Assembly (NCBI GenBank): GCA_947589215.1
Contig: CANQCL010000005.1
Location: 62,001 to 126,000 of the forward strand
Direction: 5' to 3'
DNA: 64,000 nucleotides
From: an uncultured Clostridia bacterium
GTDB taxonomy: Bacteria; Bacillota; Clostridia; Oscillospirales; Ruminococcaceae
The notes under the pieces were generated by a model. That model did not search any database. It saw nothing but the letters and a program-made list of their open reading frames with translations, and had not been told where the DNA came from. Shown here one piece after another: positions 17,005 to 25,077 of the stretch. Within the stretch, counting starts at the first letter, position 1; each line of letters opens with the position of its first letter. The position numbers were made by a program, and so were the translations under genes.

Positions 17005-18246
17005 TTAACTAAAGAAACTCATCGGATGAATAATATGGTCGTTCTTAGCGTCAAGGTTTGATAACTCTTTATCAGTTAGCATTAAGCCTTTTTGAACAGA
17101 GAAATAACCGAACCTATTACGCAGTTTATCCATAGCAGCTTCAAGACTTTCCTGCTTTTGCAGCTTCTGAACATCAGGTAGCAAAGATAACTGAACATAG
17201 TCAGCAGGCTCTAAGTTACAGGCACGAACGCTTAACGACCGTATAGGTTTTCCGTTAGTGTTCTTTTTATAAAGAGAATAAGCAAGTTCACTTATCGATT
17301 TTGCAGTACGGTTTGGAATTTCAAGTTTTCCTTGCCGTTCTATCCAGTTTAATTCGTTATCACGAATACCAATTTGAACAGTACGGCATATAAAACCGTA
17401 TTCACGCAATCTTGCAGAAACGCTTTCGCTTAGTGCGGTAAGCGTTATTTTTATATCTTCATCACTAACTAAATCTCGTGGAGTAGTAGTGCTGTTGCCT
17501 ACAGTTTTAATTAAAGACTTTGCTCCGATATTTGAAACTGGAGATGTATCAAGACCGTTTGCAAACTGCCAAAGTACAACTCCCATTTTACCAAGCCAAA
17601 AGCGAAGTAATTCGGGATCAGTGTTAGCAAGGTTGCCAATTGTAAAGATACCTTTTCGTCTTAGCTTTGTATGAGTAGCTCTGCCCACATAAAGCAATTC
17701 ATTAACTGGCAAAGACCAGACGATTTCTTTAAAGCGGCTGCTTTCAATAACAGTTGTTGCGTCTGGCTTTTTCATATCAGAGCCAAGTTTAGCAAAAATC
17801 TTGTTAAAGGAAACACCTAACGAAACAGAAACGCCCAGTTCAAACTTAATACGTTTACGAATCTCGTCTGCAATATCTTTACCAGAGCCGAACAATGCTG
17901 TACTACCTGTAACATCTAGCCAACACTCATCTAAACCAAAAGGCTCTACTTGATCTGTGTACTCCGAATATATTTCACGGACAAGTCTTGAATGTTTTAA
18001 ATACAAATCATAGTGAGGTGGTGCAAAAACAATATCAGGACATTTCTTTTGTGCCATCCACATAGGATCACCGGTTTTAACATCAAAGGCTTTAGCCTCA
18101 TAATTCTTTGCAAGAACAATGCCGTGTCTTGCTTCGGGGTCACCGAGAACAGCAAGAGGTTTTCCCCTATATTCAGGATGATACAGACATTCAACAGAAG
18201 CATAAAAATTATTCAAATCAGAATGGAGTATTATTCTTTCTTTCAT
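17005..18246 (-). CDS. dinB: Y-family DNA polymerase (Pol IV/V type)
   Basis: 413 residues. Palm motifs are ILHSDLNNFYASVEC and the catalytic Asp-Glu in PFGLDECWLDVTGS; then SLGVSFNKIFAKLGSDMKKP, finger and thumb segments, and a little-finger domain (~240-350, TVGNSTTTPRDL). It copies past DNA lesions with low fidelity. The C-terminus (LPDVQKLQKQESLEAAM) lacks an obvious clamp motif; LSLLPD may serve. ATG 18246 (MKERIILHSD) is chosen: GAGGT lies upstream and the 16 extra codons to 18294 are non-family and overlap the LexA box. Two LexA boxes and a promoter precede it, so it should be SOS-induced. Confidence 0.92.
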   Translation of the reverse strand: MKERIILHSDLNNFYASVECLYHPEYRGKPLAVLGDPEARHGIVLAKNYEAKAFDVKTGDPMWMAQKKCPDIVFAPPHYDLYLKHSRLVREIYSEYTDQVEPFGLDECWLDVTGSTALFGSGKDIADEIRKRIKFELGVSVSLGVSFNKIFAKLGSDMKKPDATTVIESSRFKEIVWSLPVNELLYVGRATHTKLRRKGIFTIGNLANTDPELLRFWLGKMGVVLWQFANGLDTSPVSNIGAKSLIKTVGNSTTTPRDLVSDEDIKITLTALSESVSARLREYGFICRTVQIGIRDNELNWIERQGKLEIPNRTAKSISELAYSLYKKNTNGKPIRSLSVRACNLEPADYVQLSLLPDVQKLQKQESLEAAMDKLRNRFGYFSVQKGLMLTDKELSNLDAKNDHIIHPMSFFS

Positions 18247-18263
18247 ATTGTACCTCATAATCA

Positions 18264-18313
18264 TAAACATATGTTCTAAATAAAATAATATCACAAGAAC
18301 AAATGTTTGTAAA
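18264..18313 (-). promoter_or_regulatory. SOS promoter with two LexA boxes
   Basis: Minus-strand promoter TTTACA (18308-18313), 17 nt, TATTAT (18285-18290). Box 1 GAACATATGTTT (18265-18276) and box 2 GAACAAATGTTT (18297-18308) both fit the Firmicutes LexA/DinR consensus GAAC-N4-GTTY. Their centres are 32 bp apart (three helical turns); box 2 sits in the promoter spacer and box 1 downstream of -10. Confidence 0.8.
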
Positions 18314-18379
18314 GAGGTAAGTATTGGAATATATAAAAAATATTACCGAACTTTAACTTTCAATTTAATTTTTTATTTC

Positions 18380-18880
18380 TAGCAGATCGATTTTTCCTTT
18401 TTTCAATTTGTAATTTGTTTAGTATTTCTCTTTTCAGAATTACTTTTTTTCGAAAACGGACAAGAATCCTACTTTGTATATTTTGCGTTTTAAATTTATT
18501 AGAAATTCATGCAAGATTCGGTATAGTTTTAGGTTTTTTAAAAAATGTAATATACTTTGAAAATGTTGCAGTCACATAATTTAATCCATTATCTGAATGA
18601 AATATTAATCCTTTTTGTGGATTTCTAGATTTGATTGCACATTTTAAAGTAGACTTTGTAAGTTGTGTGCGACTTAGAGATTTTATGGGACACTACTTTC
18701 CGAGAAAATAAGTCAATAACACACAAATGAAGAACCACTTTTCATTATATTTGAAATAGGTAACATCACTAACCCAAGCTGAATTTGGTTTGTCAACGCT
18801 AAGCCTAACATCATTTAACTCCTTAAGTCCAAATGGCGTTAATTCTATGTTTGGAAACTCTTTATATAAGGGCATTCGCG
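18380..18880 (-). pseudogene. IS3-family transposase remnant
   Basis: Minus-strand pieces with stops and frameshifts read like an IS3 OrfB integrase core: PNSAWVSDVTYFKYNEKWFF (first catalytic Asp context, ~18720-18790) and, further on, LIFHSDNGLNYVT (second Asp region, ~18565-18610). Neither end of the element is clear. No intact frame exceeds 60 codons. Confidence 0.6.
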
Positions 18881-19050
18881 GATTTTTTTATAAAATCCTA
18901 TGTCAATATTATAAAAATCTTAATGAAAAAATTCAAAAACTTGAAATATGAACCCTTTATTCCATTTTAACTTGAGCATTTAAAATTAATATATATAGGT
19001 TCAAATCCTTTTTTAAATATATAAATTGTATCTTTTTTGTCCGCCCTTTC

Positions 19051-19128
19051 CAGCAACGGTGACGTTGCATCCAGTCCGCGGACTAAATTAGTGCGTGGAT
19101 TTTTTGGTTTATACACGCGTTATTTGTT
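19051..19128 (+). repeat. Dispersed hairpin repeat, type B
   Basis: GCAACG-GTGA-CGTTGC hairpin followed by CATCCAGTCCGCG and GTGGATTTTTTG, and CGCGTTA and GTTACAT further on. The minus strand of 43500-43598 carries the same ~80-nt unit. The second part (CCGCG...CGTGGA then T6) is terminator-like. Confidence 0.65.
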
Positions 19129-19137
19129 ACATATAGA

Positions 19138-19177
19138 TAAAAACCCGGCTTAAACATTGCGTTTAAGCCGGGTTTTG
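19138..19177. terminator. Strong bidirectional hairpin
   Basis: Perfect 16-bp stem AAAACCCGGCTTAAAC (19140-19155) / GTTTAAGCCGGGTTTT (19161-19176). No obvious gene precedes it on the plus strand; it may have ended a lost gene. Confidence 0.75.
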
Positions 19178-19221
19178 TGTCTTTTTGTTGCTTGGCACGT
19201 GTGGTCTGTTTTACTTATTTT

Positions 19222-19246
19222 GACGCTCAAAAGGAGCGTCATTTTT
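19222..19246 (+). terminator. Terminator-like hairpin
   Basis: GACGCTC (19222-19228) / GAGCGTC (19234-19240), then ATTTTT. Confidence 0.65.
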
Positions 19247-19363
19247 CGTATCTAGTCGCAACCATTTGTAATGATTCCGTCTGGCACATCATCAAAATAG
19301 CATCAGTTTATCGCAGTATTTCTCCTTTTGAGGCTTTTCTTTGTTTATTGTGATGTAAATTTT

Positions 19364-19398
19364 GACCTCTTAAGCAGTTGCGCTTGAGAGGTCGTTTT
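19364..19398 (+). terminator. Terminator-like hairpin
   Basis: GACCTCTTAAGC (19364-19375) / GCTTGAGAGGTC (19382-19393), one G-U, then GTTTT. Third terminator-like hairpin in 260 bp, all without genes: debris of several insertions. Confidence 0.65.
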
Positions 19399-19504
19399 CA
19401 TTATATCTCGAAGTCATCTGTAATCCTATTAACCTTACTCTGGCCATTTCAGGTAGTGTCTTTATTGTTTCATTTTTTAACTGTTAATCTATTATATAAA
19501 ACTA

Positions 19505-19715
19505 TTACGGTTCATCCAATTCATCTACTGTTTTATTTTTATATAAAATCGGCCTTTTAGTCATCATACGGTCTTTTTTCTCTTGTCGAAGCACATATTT
19601 CATAGAAGGTGTAAGGTAAACTTTAGTTTTGATTAAAGAATCATCATACTTTTTAAACTTATCTAAATACCTGTTTATAAAAATCTTTTCACAATCATCT
19701 AAATTAAAGTTTCCT
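19505..19715 (-). pseudogene. C-terminal remnant of an unrecognised gene
   Basis: A minus-strand frame of about 69 codons without a start reads NLDDCEKIFINRYLDKFKKY, then KTKVYLTPSMKYVLRQEKKD and ends ELDEP. The upstream neighbour in frame is a stop. It looks like real protein sequence (charged, helical), but I cannot name the family. Confidence 0.4.
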
Positions 19716-19970
19716 CATTTGAATAATACGATAATATGGGTTTACCATTGGACTTAAATATTCTTATATTTTTATTTTCTTGGATTATATTTTTTAAATA
19801 TGGAATCCAAGGTCATTCTTGCATTCGCAAATATTAATTTTTGTTTATATAAATTCCTTTTTTATTCGCTACAAAAAGTAATTCGTACTATTGCAAATAG
19901 CTTTTTTATAAAACAAGCTAATAGGAAAAACAATAAAATTGTAAAATTGTTGTAAATGTTATAAATTTTA

Positions 19971-19999
19971 TTGTATGTTTCGACATATTATGATATAAT
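19971..19999 (+). promoter_or_regulatory. Candidate promoter upstream of HTH-HAD gene
   Basis: TTGTAT (19971-19976), 17 nt, TATAAT (19994-19999), 250 bp before the gene. The leader contains TGCATC-AAACT-GATGCA (20091-20107), a possible operator or hairpin. Confidence 0.45.
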
Positions 20000-20251
20000 T
20001 TAACAGAATTATAAATTATGGAAGATAAGAGAGATGTTTTTTGTGCTTGGAGTATTATTATGTGTTAGATTTGAATAGACAATTCTGGGTGCATCAAACT
20101 GATGCATAAAAGTAGTAAAATTGTATTCAACAAATATATTTCAAAATTTGTACAAGTAGCGTTATATTAAATAATAAGCCTATAAATAGTTGACACAAGT
20201 TGTAGAGTAGTGCAAATTACAAATATAATCTTAATATTGGAGGATATAAGG

Positions 20252-21331
20252 ATGGAAGATAGTAAACAGAAAAACATTAATACAGCCAAGATTTGTTTTG
20301 GAAATCTATTAAAACAGGTTATTAGATTGTATAGTCTTGATTATGTTGAAATCGCAAATGAGATATCAGTTTCTCCTGAGGCTATTAGACAATGGCAACG
20401 TGGTCGAAATTTTCCATCTATAAATTATTTGGATCCATTATATAATGTACTTCAAAAAAATGTAAATATTAAGACCACACCTGTACTTTCCGTAAAGTTA
20501 AAGTCAGAAATTGTGAAATATTTAAATTTCCTTAATGAAGATATGTTTGATGAAACAGGATTGGATATAGGTGGAGTGTTAGTGAGTGGATTAAAATTGA
20601 TTTACGCACATGATAAGAATACAATCTTGTCCGTTAGAGAGGATGTAACGGATATGAAAACAGGACACACACAAGTTGTTTTTTTTGATTTTGATGGAAC
20701 ATTGACAAATCGCAAAGAAACTAAAACAACGTGGGAAAACATTTGGATTGCACTTGGTTATGAAGTGGAGGAATGTCGTGAATTGCATACGCGATATAAT
20801 AAAAAAGAGATTACACACAGCGAGTGGTGTAAACTTACTGAAGAAAAATTTATTAAGCGTAATTTACGAAGGGAAGTTTTGAATAAAATTGCAAATGATA
20901 TTGAATTAATTGATGGCTGTAAAGAAACCTTTGAGGAACTACGAAATCGAAACATTAAGGTATTTATTGTATCTGGCTCCATTTTATATGTTATTCAGGA
21001 AGTTCTTAAGGATTTATCACATTATGTTGATGAGATTAGAGCAAATGATTTTGTATTCGATATTAATGGGAAATTAAAACAAATAATTGGAACGAAATAT
21101 GATTTTGAAGGTAAGGCAAACTATATTCTCGAAAAAATCAATTTATTGAAAGTTTCACCAGAGGATGTGCTTTTTATTGGAAATTCGTTTAATGATAAAT
21201 ATGTTTACCGGTCTGGTGCAAAAACATTATGTATAAATCCAAATAAAACAGATACCTCTGACACTATGATATGGAATTCTTGCATTGAAGATTGTAAAAA
21301 TCTTATGGATGTTTTAAAATATATAAAATAA
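20252..21331 (+). CDS. HTH-HAD fusion: XRE-like domain with phosphoserine-phosphatase-like hydrolase
   Basis: 359 residues. Residues ~15-70 are an XRE-like HTH (YVEIANEISVSPEAIRQWQR, then GRNFPSINYLDPLYNVL). Residues ~145-355 are a HAD-superfamily hydrolase of the SerB type: motif I VFFDFDGTLTN (two Asp), motif II FIVSGS, motif III Lys in DFEGKANYI and motif IV IGNSFNDKY. An ~70-residue linker joins them. A DNA-binding phosphatase of this kind could sense a phospho-metabolite and regulate the operon that follows, or act as a separate enzyme. ATG 20252 has TTGGAGG 8 nt before it; the 14 extra codons to 20210 are not protein-like. A 244-bp gap with its own promoter separates it from the next gene. 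Confidence 0.8.
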   Translation: MEDSKQKNINTAKICFGNLLKQVIRLYSLDYVEIANEISVSPEAIRQWQRGRNFPSINYLDPLYNVLQKNVNIKTTPVLSVKLKSEIVKYLNFLNEDMFDETGLDIGGVLVSGLKLIYAHDKNTILSVREDVTDMKTGHTQVVFFDFDGTLTNRKETKTTWENIWIALGYEVEECRELHTRYNKKEITHSEWCKLTEEKFIKRNLRREVLNKIANDIELIDGCKETFEELRNRNIKVFIVSGSILYVIQEVLKDLSHYVDEIRANDFVFDINGKLKQIIGTKYDFEGKANYILEKINLLKVSPEDVLFIGNSFNDKYVYRSGAKTLCINPNKTDTSDTMIWNSCIEDCKNLMDVLKYIK

Positions 21332-21463
21332 TTTCTTAAATGTATTTAGTTTTAACGCTACAATGTAGCAAAATGTAACAACCATTTATTGATTTTTATT
21401 TGTGGTGTAACAAATAATTAGTATTTGTTATGTTTTTATTTTTTGCTGGTCACAATATATCCT

Positions 21464-21541
21464 TTGATATATGTAAGGAAATAAGTATAATTATATTTGT
21501 AAAGATTGGTATTGATGATTTTGCACATCAAATTTACCAAT
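21464..21541 (+). promoter_or_regulatory. Promoter and leader stem-loop of the envelope operon
   Basis: TTGATA (21464-21469), 16 nt, TATAAT (21486-21491). A bulged stem TTGGTA-TTGATG (21506-21517) / CATCAA...TACCAA (21526-21540) follows within the leader. It is a likely control point for the four genes below. The rest of 21332-21463 is AT-rich with no gene. Confidence 0.55.
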
Positions 21542-21575
21542 GTACTCAAATATATATCGAAAGGGGGAATACAAT

Positions 21576-22277
21576 ATGAATAGATATTCACGACGCAATC
21601 GGTTAAAACTAAAGAAGATTGGGCACTATGCCGAAAAACGTCTTATCAAAAGGGGGAAAGAGGATGCTGATAACGGAATTGTTAGAAAAAATGAAGCTGG
21701 TCAGTATTTCTCTTCGTTTATTCAGCAAGAGATAAGCTTATGCATATCACAAATCAACGCTGAAAAAGAACAACTTGAGAAAATATTGTTAGCTCTAAAA
21801 TCTGAAAATTTAGAGCGCAAACTACATATCGTGAGAAAGAATGCTATAATTGATGGCTTGGCTATAACTCAAAGCAATGAGCCTGTTGACATCAATATTT
21901 ATTTAAACGATGGTGAATCAATATCAAATGACATAGTTAAATTATTAGGAATGATGGAACATAATGCCCATACAATAGCAATTCAACATCAGATTGATGA
22001 TTTAAAGGCATATGTTGAAATAACCAAGGCAGAATGTAAAAAGAATATCTTATGTGCTGAGAAGGAAGTTGAAATCACAAAACTACGCTGCTCTCAATTA
22101 CACGATTTTCTGTTGGCTCGGTTATCCGCTTATTGGGTTGGTGTTCTTATCTCTAAGCCCAATAATCCGGATTTTCCTCCGACATTTGCAGTCGAATCGC
22201 TATTAACAGATGTGAAATGCGCTATTGAAGGCATAGATTTTGAAAGGAGTTATGATAATGTCCAAGAAACGAATTAA
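21576..22277 (+). CDS. Coiled-coil protein, first gene of envelope operon
   Basis: 233 residues, no signal or membrane segment. The N-terminus is very basic (MNRYSRRNRLKLKKIGHYAE); residues ~45-95 (FSSFIQQEISLCISQINAEK...) and ~130-180 (HQIDDLKAYVEITKAECKKN) are strongly helical with heptad-like spacing. The C-terminal ~45 residues (LARLSAYWVGVLISKPNNPD) are more globular. No family recognised. AAAGGGGG 9 nt upstream sets the start. The stop overlaps the next gene by 20 bp. It is probably a cytoplasmic partner of the membrane protein encoded two genes later. Confidence 0.7.
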   Translation: MNRYSRRNRLKLKKIGHYAEKRLIKRGKEDADNGIVRKNEAGQYFSSFIQQEISLCISQINAEKEQLEKILLALKSENLERKLHIVRKNAIIDGLAITQSNEPVDINIYLNDGESISNDIVKLLGMMEHNAHTIAIQHQIDDLKAYVEITKAECKKNILCAEKEVEITKLRCSQLHDFLLARLSAYWVGVLISKPNNPDFPPTFAVESLLTDVKCAIEGIDFERSYDNVQETN

Positions 22278-22719
22278 AGAAGTAAAACATCGTGTACCTT
22301 ATGGTGTACCTAAAATTCCAGCTTACAATAATAATTCTATGAAAAAATCTAAAAGTATTGAATCGTTAATTGACAAAAAGATTAAAACGCTACAGCAACA
22401 GGGGATTAATGTAGGAATGTGCCAGCATTATCTTGACAGTATTATTGACGAACATATCTCAAGTAAATTAAATGAGCTTGAGCGAGCACATCGTTTAAAT
22501 ATTAATCTAATTCATAGCACATTTCTCCGAAGAGCATCTGATAAAGTCGAATTTCAAGAGTTGATAAATCTCATAGAAACAGAAATTAGTGCAACAGAAG
22601 CAGAGTTTAATTTTGTAGAGTCATTATACAAGAATTTTAATCCCTTATATAATGGAAAAATAAATACTAAAGGTGTATTTAATGAAGATGAAGAAATGGA
22701 GGAATATAAAGATGAGTAA
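22258..22719 (+). CDS. Coiled-coil protein, second gene of envelope operon
   Basis: 153 residues, no membrane segment. A basic, Pro-containing N-terminus (KEVKHRVPYGVPKIPAYNNN) is followed by helices (~30-130; SIESLIDKKIKTLQQQGINV, ISATEAEFNFVESLYKNF) and an acidic tail (EDEEMEEYKDE). Architecture parallels the preceding protein (basic head, helical body), so the two may assemble together. ATG 22258 is preferred (AAAGGAG 9 nt upstream); ATG 22252 is the alternative. The end overlaps the next start by 8 bp. Family unknown. Confidence 0.68.
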   Translation: MSKKRIKEVKHRVPYGVPKIPAYNNNSMKKSKSIESLIDKKIKTLQQQGINVGMCQHYLDSIIDEHISSKLNELERAHRLNINLIHSTFLRRASDKVEFQELINLIETEISATEAEFNFVESLYKNFNPLYNGKINTKGVFNEDEEMEEYKDE

Positions 22720-23470
22720 ATTAGCCTCTTTAAAAGCAAATGGTTCACTAAACATTTCCATAGAAAGCAAACTATTTGAAACGATAAGAAGGGCCAATAC
22801 TTGGTATACTAGCAAAAAATTTTCTGGGCCTATGTTTTTGGTATTAGTTGTAATCGATGTAATAGGTTTTATGCAAATTGCAAAAGCAACTATGAACACA
22901 AATTTATTAAATAGGATTTTGATTGTTGCTGCTTTCTCCGTAGCTTTTGAAATTGCTCCTTTATATATTGGTTATTCCACTTGCCTAAAAAGCTATAATT
23001 TGGGAAAGCCAATTCATAAAATAGTTTTTTGGTTATCTCTTGTTTCATTTGGGCTTGGTATAATAGGAAATGGAATATATCGTGGATTGACAATGAATAT
23101 TGCATACATGGAACCGGATCTAGATGGTATAAATCGTATACAAGATGAAGTTGCCCTCCCTATGACAATTCTAATGTTTATTTTGCCGATAATTACTAGT
23201 CTCGTTAATATAGTTATAGGGTGTCTTTCGTTTGATCCGCTACTTTTTGACTTGCTCAGGCTATCCAAAAAATTACGTATTCTTCGTGTTAGAAAACGTC
23301 AATTAGAGGCGTTTATTAAAGAAACTGCTGATGATGAAGAACTTGAAAAGGATGCTATTGATAATGATGAACAATGTTATAACAAAGAAAAAACTAAATT
23401 ATTGACTACTAGTATGAGATTAAAAAATTATATTAGCGTTCGTTCTGCATCCGCATATAAATGTGATTAG
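22712..23470 (+). CDS. Four-helix membrane protein, third gene of envelope operon
   Basis: 252 residues. After a ~38-residue cytoplasmic head there are four hydrophobic segments: ~42-62 (FLVLVVIDVIGFMQIA), ~70-97 (ILIVAAFSVAFEIAPLYIGY), ~108-130 (IVFWLSLVSFGLGIIGNGIY) and ~150-175 (LPMTILMFILPIITSLVNIV). A long charged cytoplasmic tail (~185-250; SKKLRILRVRKRQLEAFIKE) is likely coiled coil. Helix number and long cytoplasmic parts recall MotA/ExbB/ZorA-like stator subunits, but I see no diagnostic motif, and that comparison is inference. GGAGG lies 10 nt before ATG 22712. Confidence 0.7.
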   Translation: MSKLASLKANGSLNISIESKLFETIRRANTWYTSKKFSGPMFLVLVVIDVIGFMQIAKATMNTNLLNRILIVAAFSVAFEIAPLYIGYSTCLKSYNLGKPIHKIVFWLSLVSFGLGIIGNGIYRGLTMNIAYMEPDLDGINRIQDEVALPMTILMFILPIITSLVNIVIGCLSFDPLLFDLLRLSKKLRILRVRKRQLEAFIKETADDEELEKDAIDNDEQCYNKEKTKLLTTSMRLKNYISVRSASAYKCD

Positions 23471-23496
23471 GGTGAAACGTTGGAAAGGATAAGGCT

Positions 23497-24810
23497 ATGA
23501 AAAATAATTTGTTAGGTAGATTAATAGTTGTATTGATATACATATCTTGCATATTTGGATTAACAGGATGTGGTGATGATAATGCTTACACATCAACATC
23601 ACTTGTTGTAATAGCAGGTTTACATTCTAATAGTCAAAAGATGAATATATCTCTCTTAGATGAAATCAAACGAATATATTCGGAATTTGGAAACGTAAGT
23701 CTTATTGTGGCGGATGGAAGTCCCTCTGTTGTTCGAAATGAGGATGATAATGTTGTAGGTGTTTATAACGAAAACTATATATCATATGCTAAAGAGATAA
23801 AAAAGAATAATTACGATTATTGGTTTACAAATTTTTTGACCCCCCAAATTACAGCAATGAACAACAAAATACTTTCTCTTTCACCAGAAGAACCGGAAGT
23901 TGATACTATGGCGGCTATTCAAGAAGCAGAGAAATCTTTGCGTGAAATGGCTTCAGAACCCAGTGATGAAAAAGAAATTATTATTTTTGATTCTGGTCTT
24001 TGCACATGCGGCGCACTAAGTTTTTTTAATAATAATTGCTATGAACTTCTTTTCAATAATACGAAAATTGATGAAAATAGCGTTAAAAATTTAATTGAAT
24101 CATTAAAGGCTAATGCAGAAATACCAGATTTATCCGGAGTAAAAGTTACATGGTATGGATTAGGTAATGTTGCAAATCCCCAATCAAAACTTAGCAGTCT
24201 TAACATAGAAAATCTTAAAACTATATGGGGTGAAATACTCAAATCTGCAAATGCTATTCAATCTGATAATAAAAATGTAGATTCTGAATATGGATTTTTT
24301 ATTCCAGTAATCGCATCTAAAGCAATGGAATATTCTCAACCCGTGTCTATAATAATTGATTGGGATAACGTTGGTAGCACTAAAAATTCAAATAATAATC
24401 AGTTTTCACAAGGAATTATATTTCCAGAAAAACAATTAGGATTCATACGTAATTCGGTCAGATTTAGTTCAAAAGAAAAAGCTTTAAGTATTTTGCACCC
24501 TTATGCTGAAAATCTTAAAAACTATCCAGATATGCGAGTGCTTTTGGTAGGTACAACGGCCGATCCAAATCGTAATGGAGGTTCTATTTCACTTTCAAAA
24601 AAACGTGCAAAAAAAGTAAAACAGTGTCTGGTATCATTGGGAGTATCCGCAGAAAGAATAGACATACTTGGTTGGGGGGCAAAAGCACCATTATATAACA
24701 AAAACGAGTGGGAAAACGGAAACTTTATTGAAGAATTTGCCAAAACTAATCGATCAGTTATTTTATTACCATGCAATTCAGATTTAGCAAAAAAACTTAT
24801 GGGTAATTAA
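23497..24810 (+). CDS. Lipoprotein with OmpA-like peptidoglycan-binding domain, last gene of envelope operon
   Basis: 437 residues. Lipoprotein signal with lipobox Leu-Thr-Gly-Cys (GLTGCGDDN). Residues ~35-235 have the strand/helix rhythm of a vWA/Rossmann-like fold (TSLVVIAGLHSNSQKMNISL, VSLIVADGSPSV, KEIIIFDSGLCTCGAL, VKVTWYGLGN). Residues ~305-430 form an OmpA/MotB-like domain: VRFSSKEKALSILHPYAENL, MRVLLVGTTADPNRNGGS, LSKKRAKKVKQCLVSLGVSA, RIDILGWGAKAP and NRSVILLP. OmpA domains bind peptidoglycan; a lipid-anchored one in a monoderm would link membrane and wall. With the membrane protein this resembles the logic of ZorA/ZorB or MotA/MotB, although ZorB has a TM helix rather than a lipid. 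Ribosome site GGAAAGG precedes it. Confidence 0.8.
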   Translation: MKNNLLGRLIVVLIYISCIFGLTGCGDDNAYTSTSLVVIAGLHSNSQKMNISLLDEIKRIYSEFGNVSLIVADGSPSVVRNEDDNVVGVYNENYISYAKEIKKNNYDYWFTNFLTPQITAMNNKILSLSPEEPEVDTMAAIQEAEKSLREMASEPSDEKEIIIFDSGLCTCGALSFFNNNCYELLFNNTKIDENSVKNLIESLKANAEIPDLSGVKVTWYGLGNVANPQSKLSSLNIENLKTIWGEILKSANAIQSDNKNVDSEYGFFIPVIASKAMEYSQPVSIIIDWDNVGSTKNSNNNQFSQGIIFPEKQLGFIRNSVRFSSKEKALSILHPYAENLKNYPDMRVLLVGTTADPNRNGGSISLSKKRAKKVKQCLVSLGVSAERIDILGWGAKAPLYNKNEWENGNFIEEFAKTNRSVILLPCNSDLAKKLMGN

Positions 24811-24991
24811 ATTCTTTTTATTAAGTTTGGACAAAAATAATTTTTTGATTTTAAGCACTTTTTATTTTAAAGCAATGATAGAATAGTAAAAGTTAAAAGG
24901 TTAAGATGATAAGCTAGTCATTTAAGTAGAACAGATGTCAATACAATATGTTATTTTAATGCATAATTAAGAGTTGTTTATATAACGCAAC

Positions 24992-25024
24992 AAGGCTGAT
25001 GCTCTAATTTTGAGCATCAGCCTT
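24992..25024. terminator. Bidirectional terminator after envelope operon
   Basis: Perfect 13-bp stem AAGGCTGATGCTC (24992-25004) / GAGCATCAGCCTT (25012-25024). It separates the operon from the convergent HipA-like gene. 24811-24991 is AT-rich without other features. Confidence 0.8.
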
Positions 25025-25077
25025 GAGAATTTTAAATTATTAAAATACAATAATCTAATTTTTATATTTTAGAATTT

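Noticed and set aside
19378..19560. 60-residue plus-strand ORF
   Set aside because: It starts in a terminator hairpin and is antisense to the better protein-like remnant at 19505-19715.
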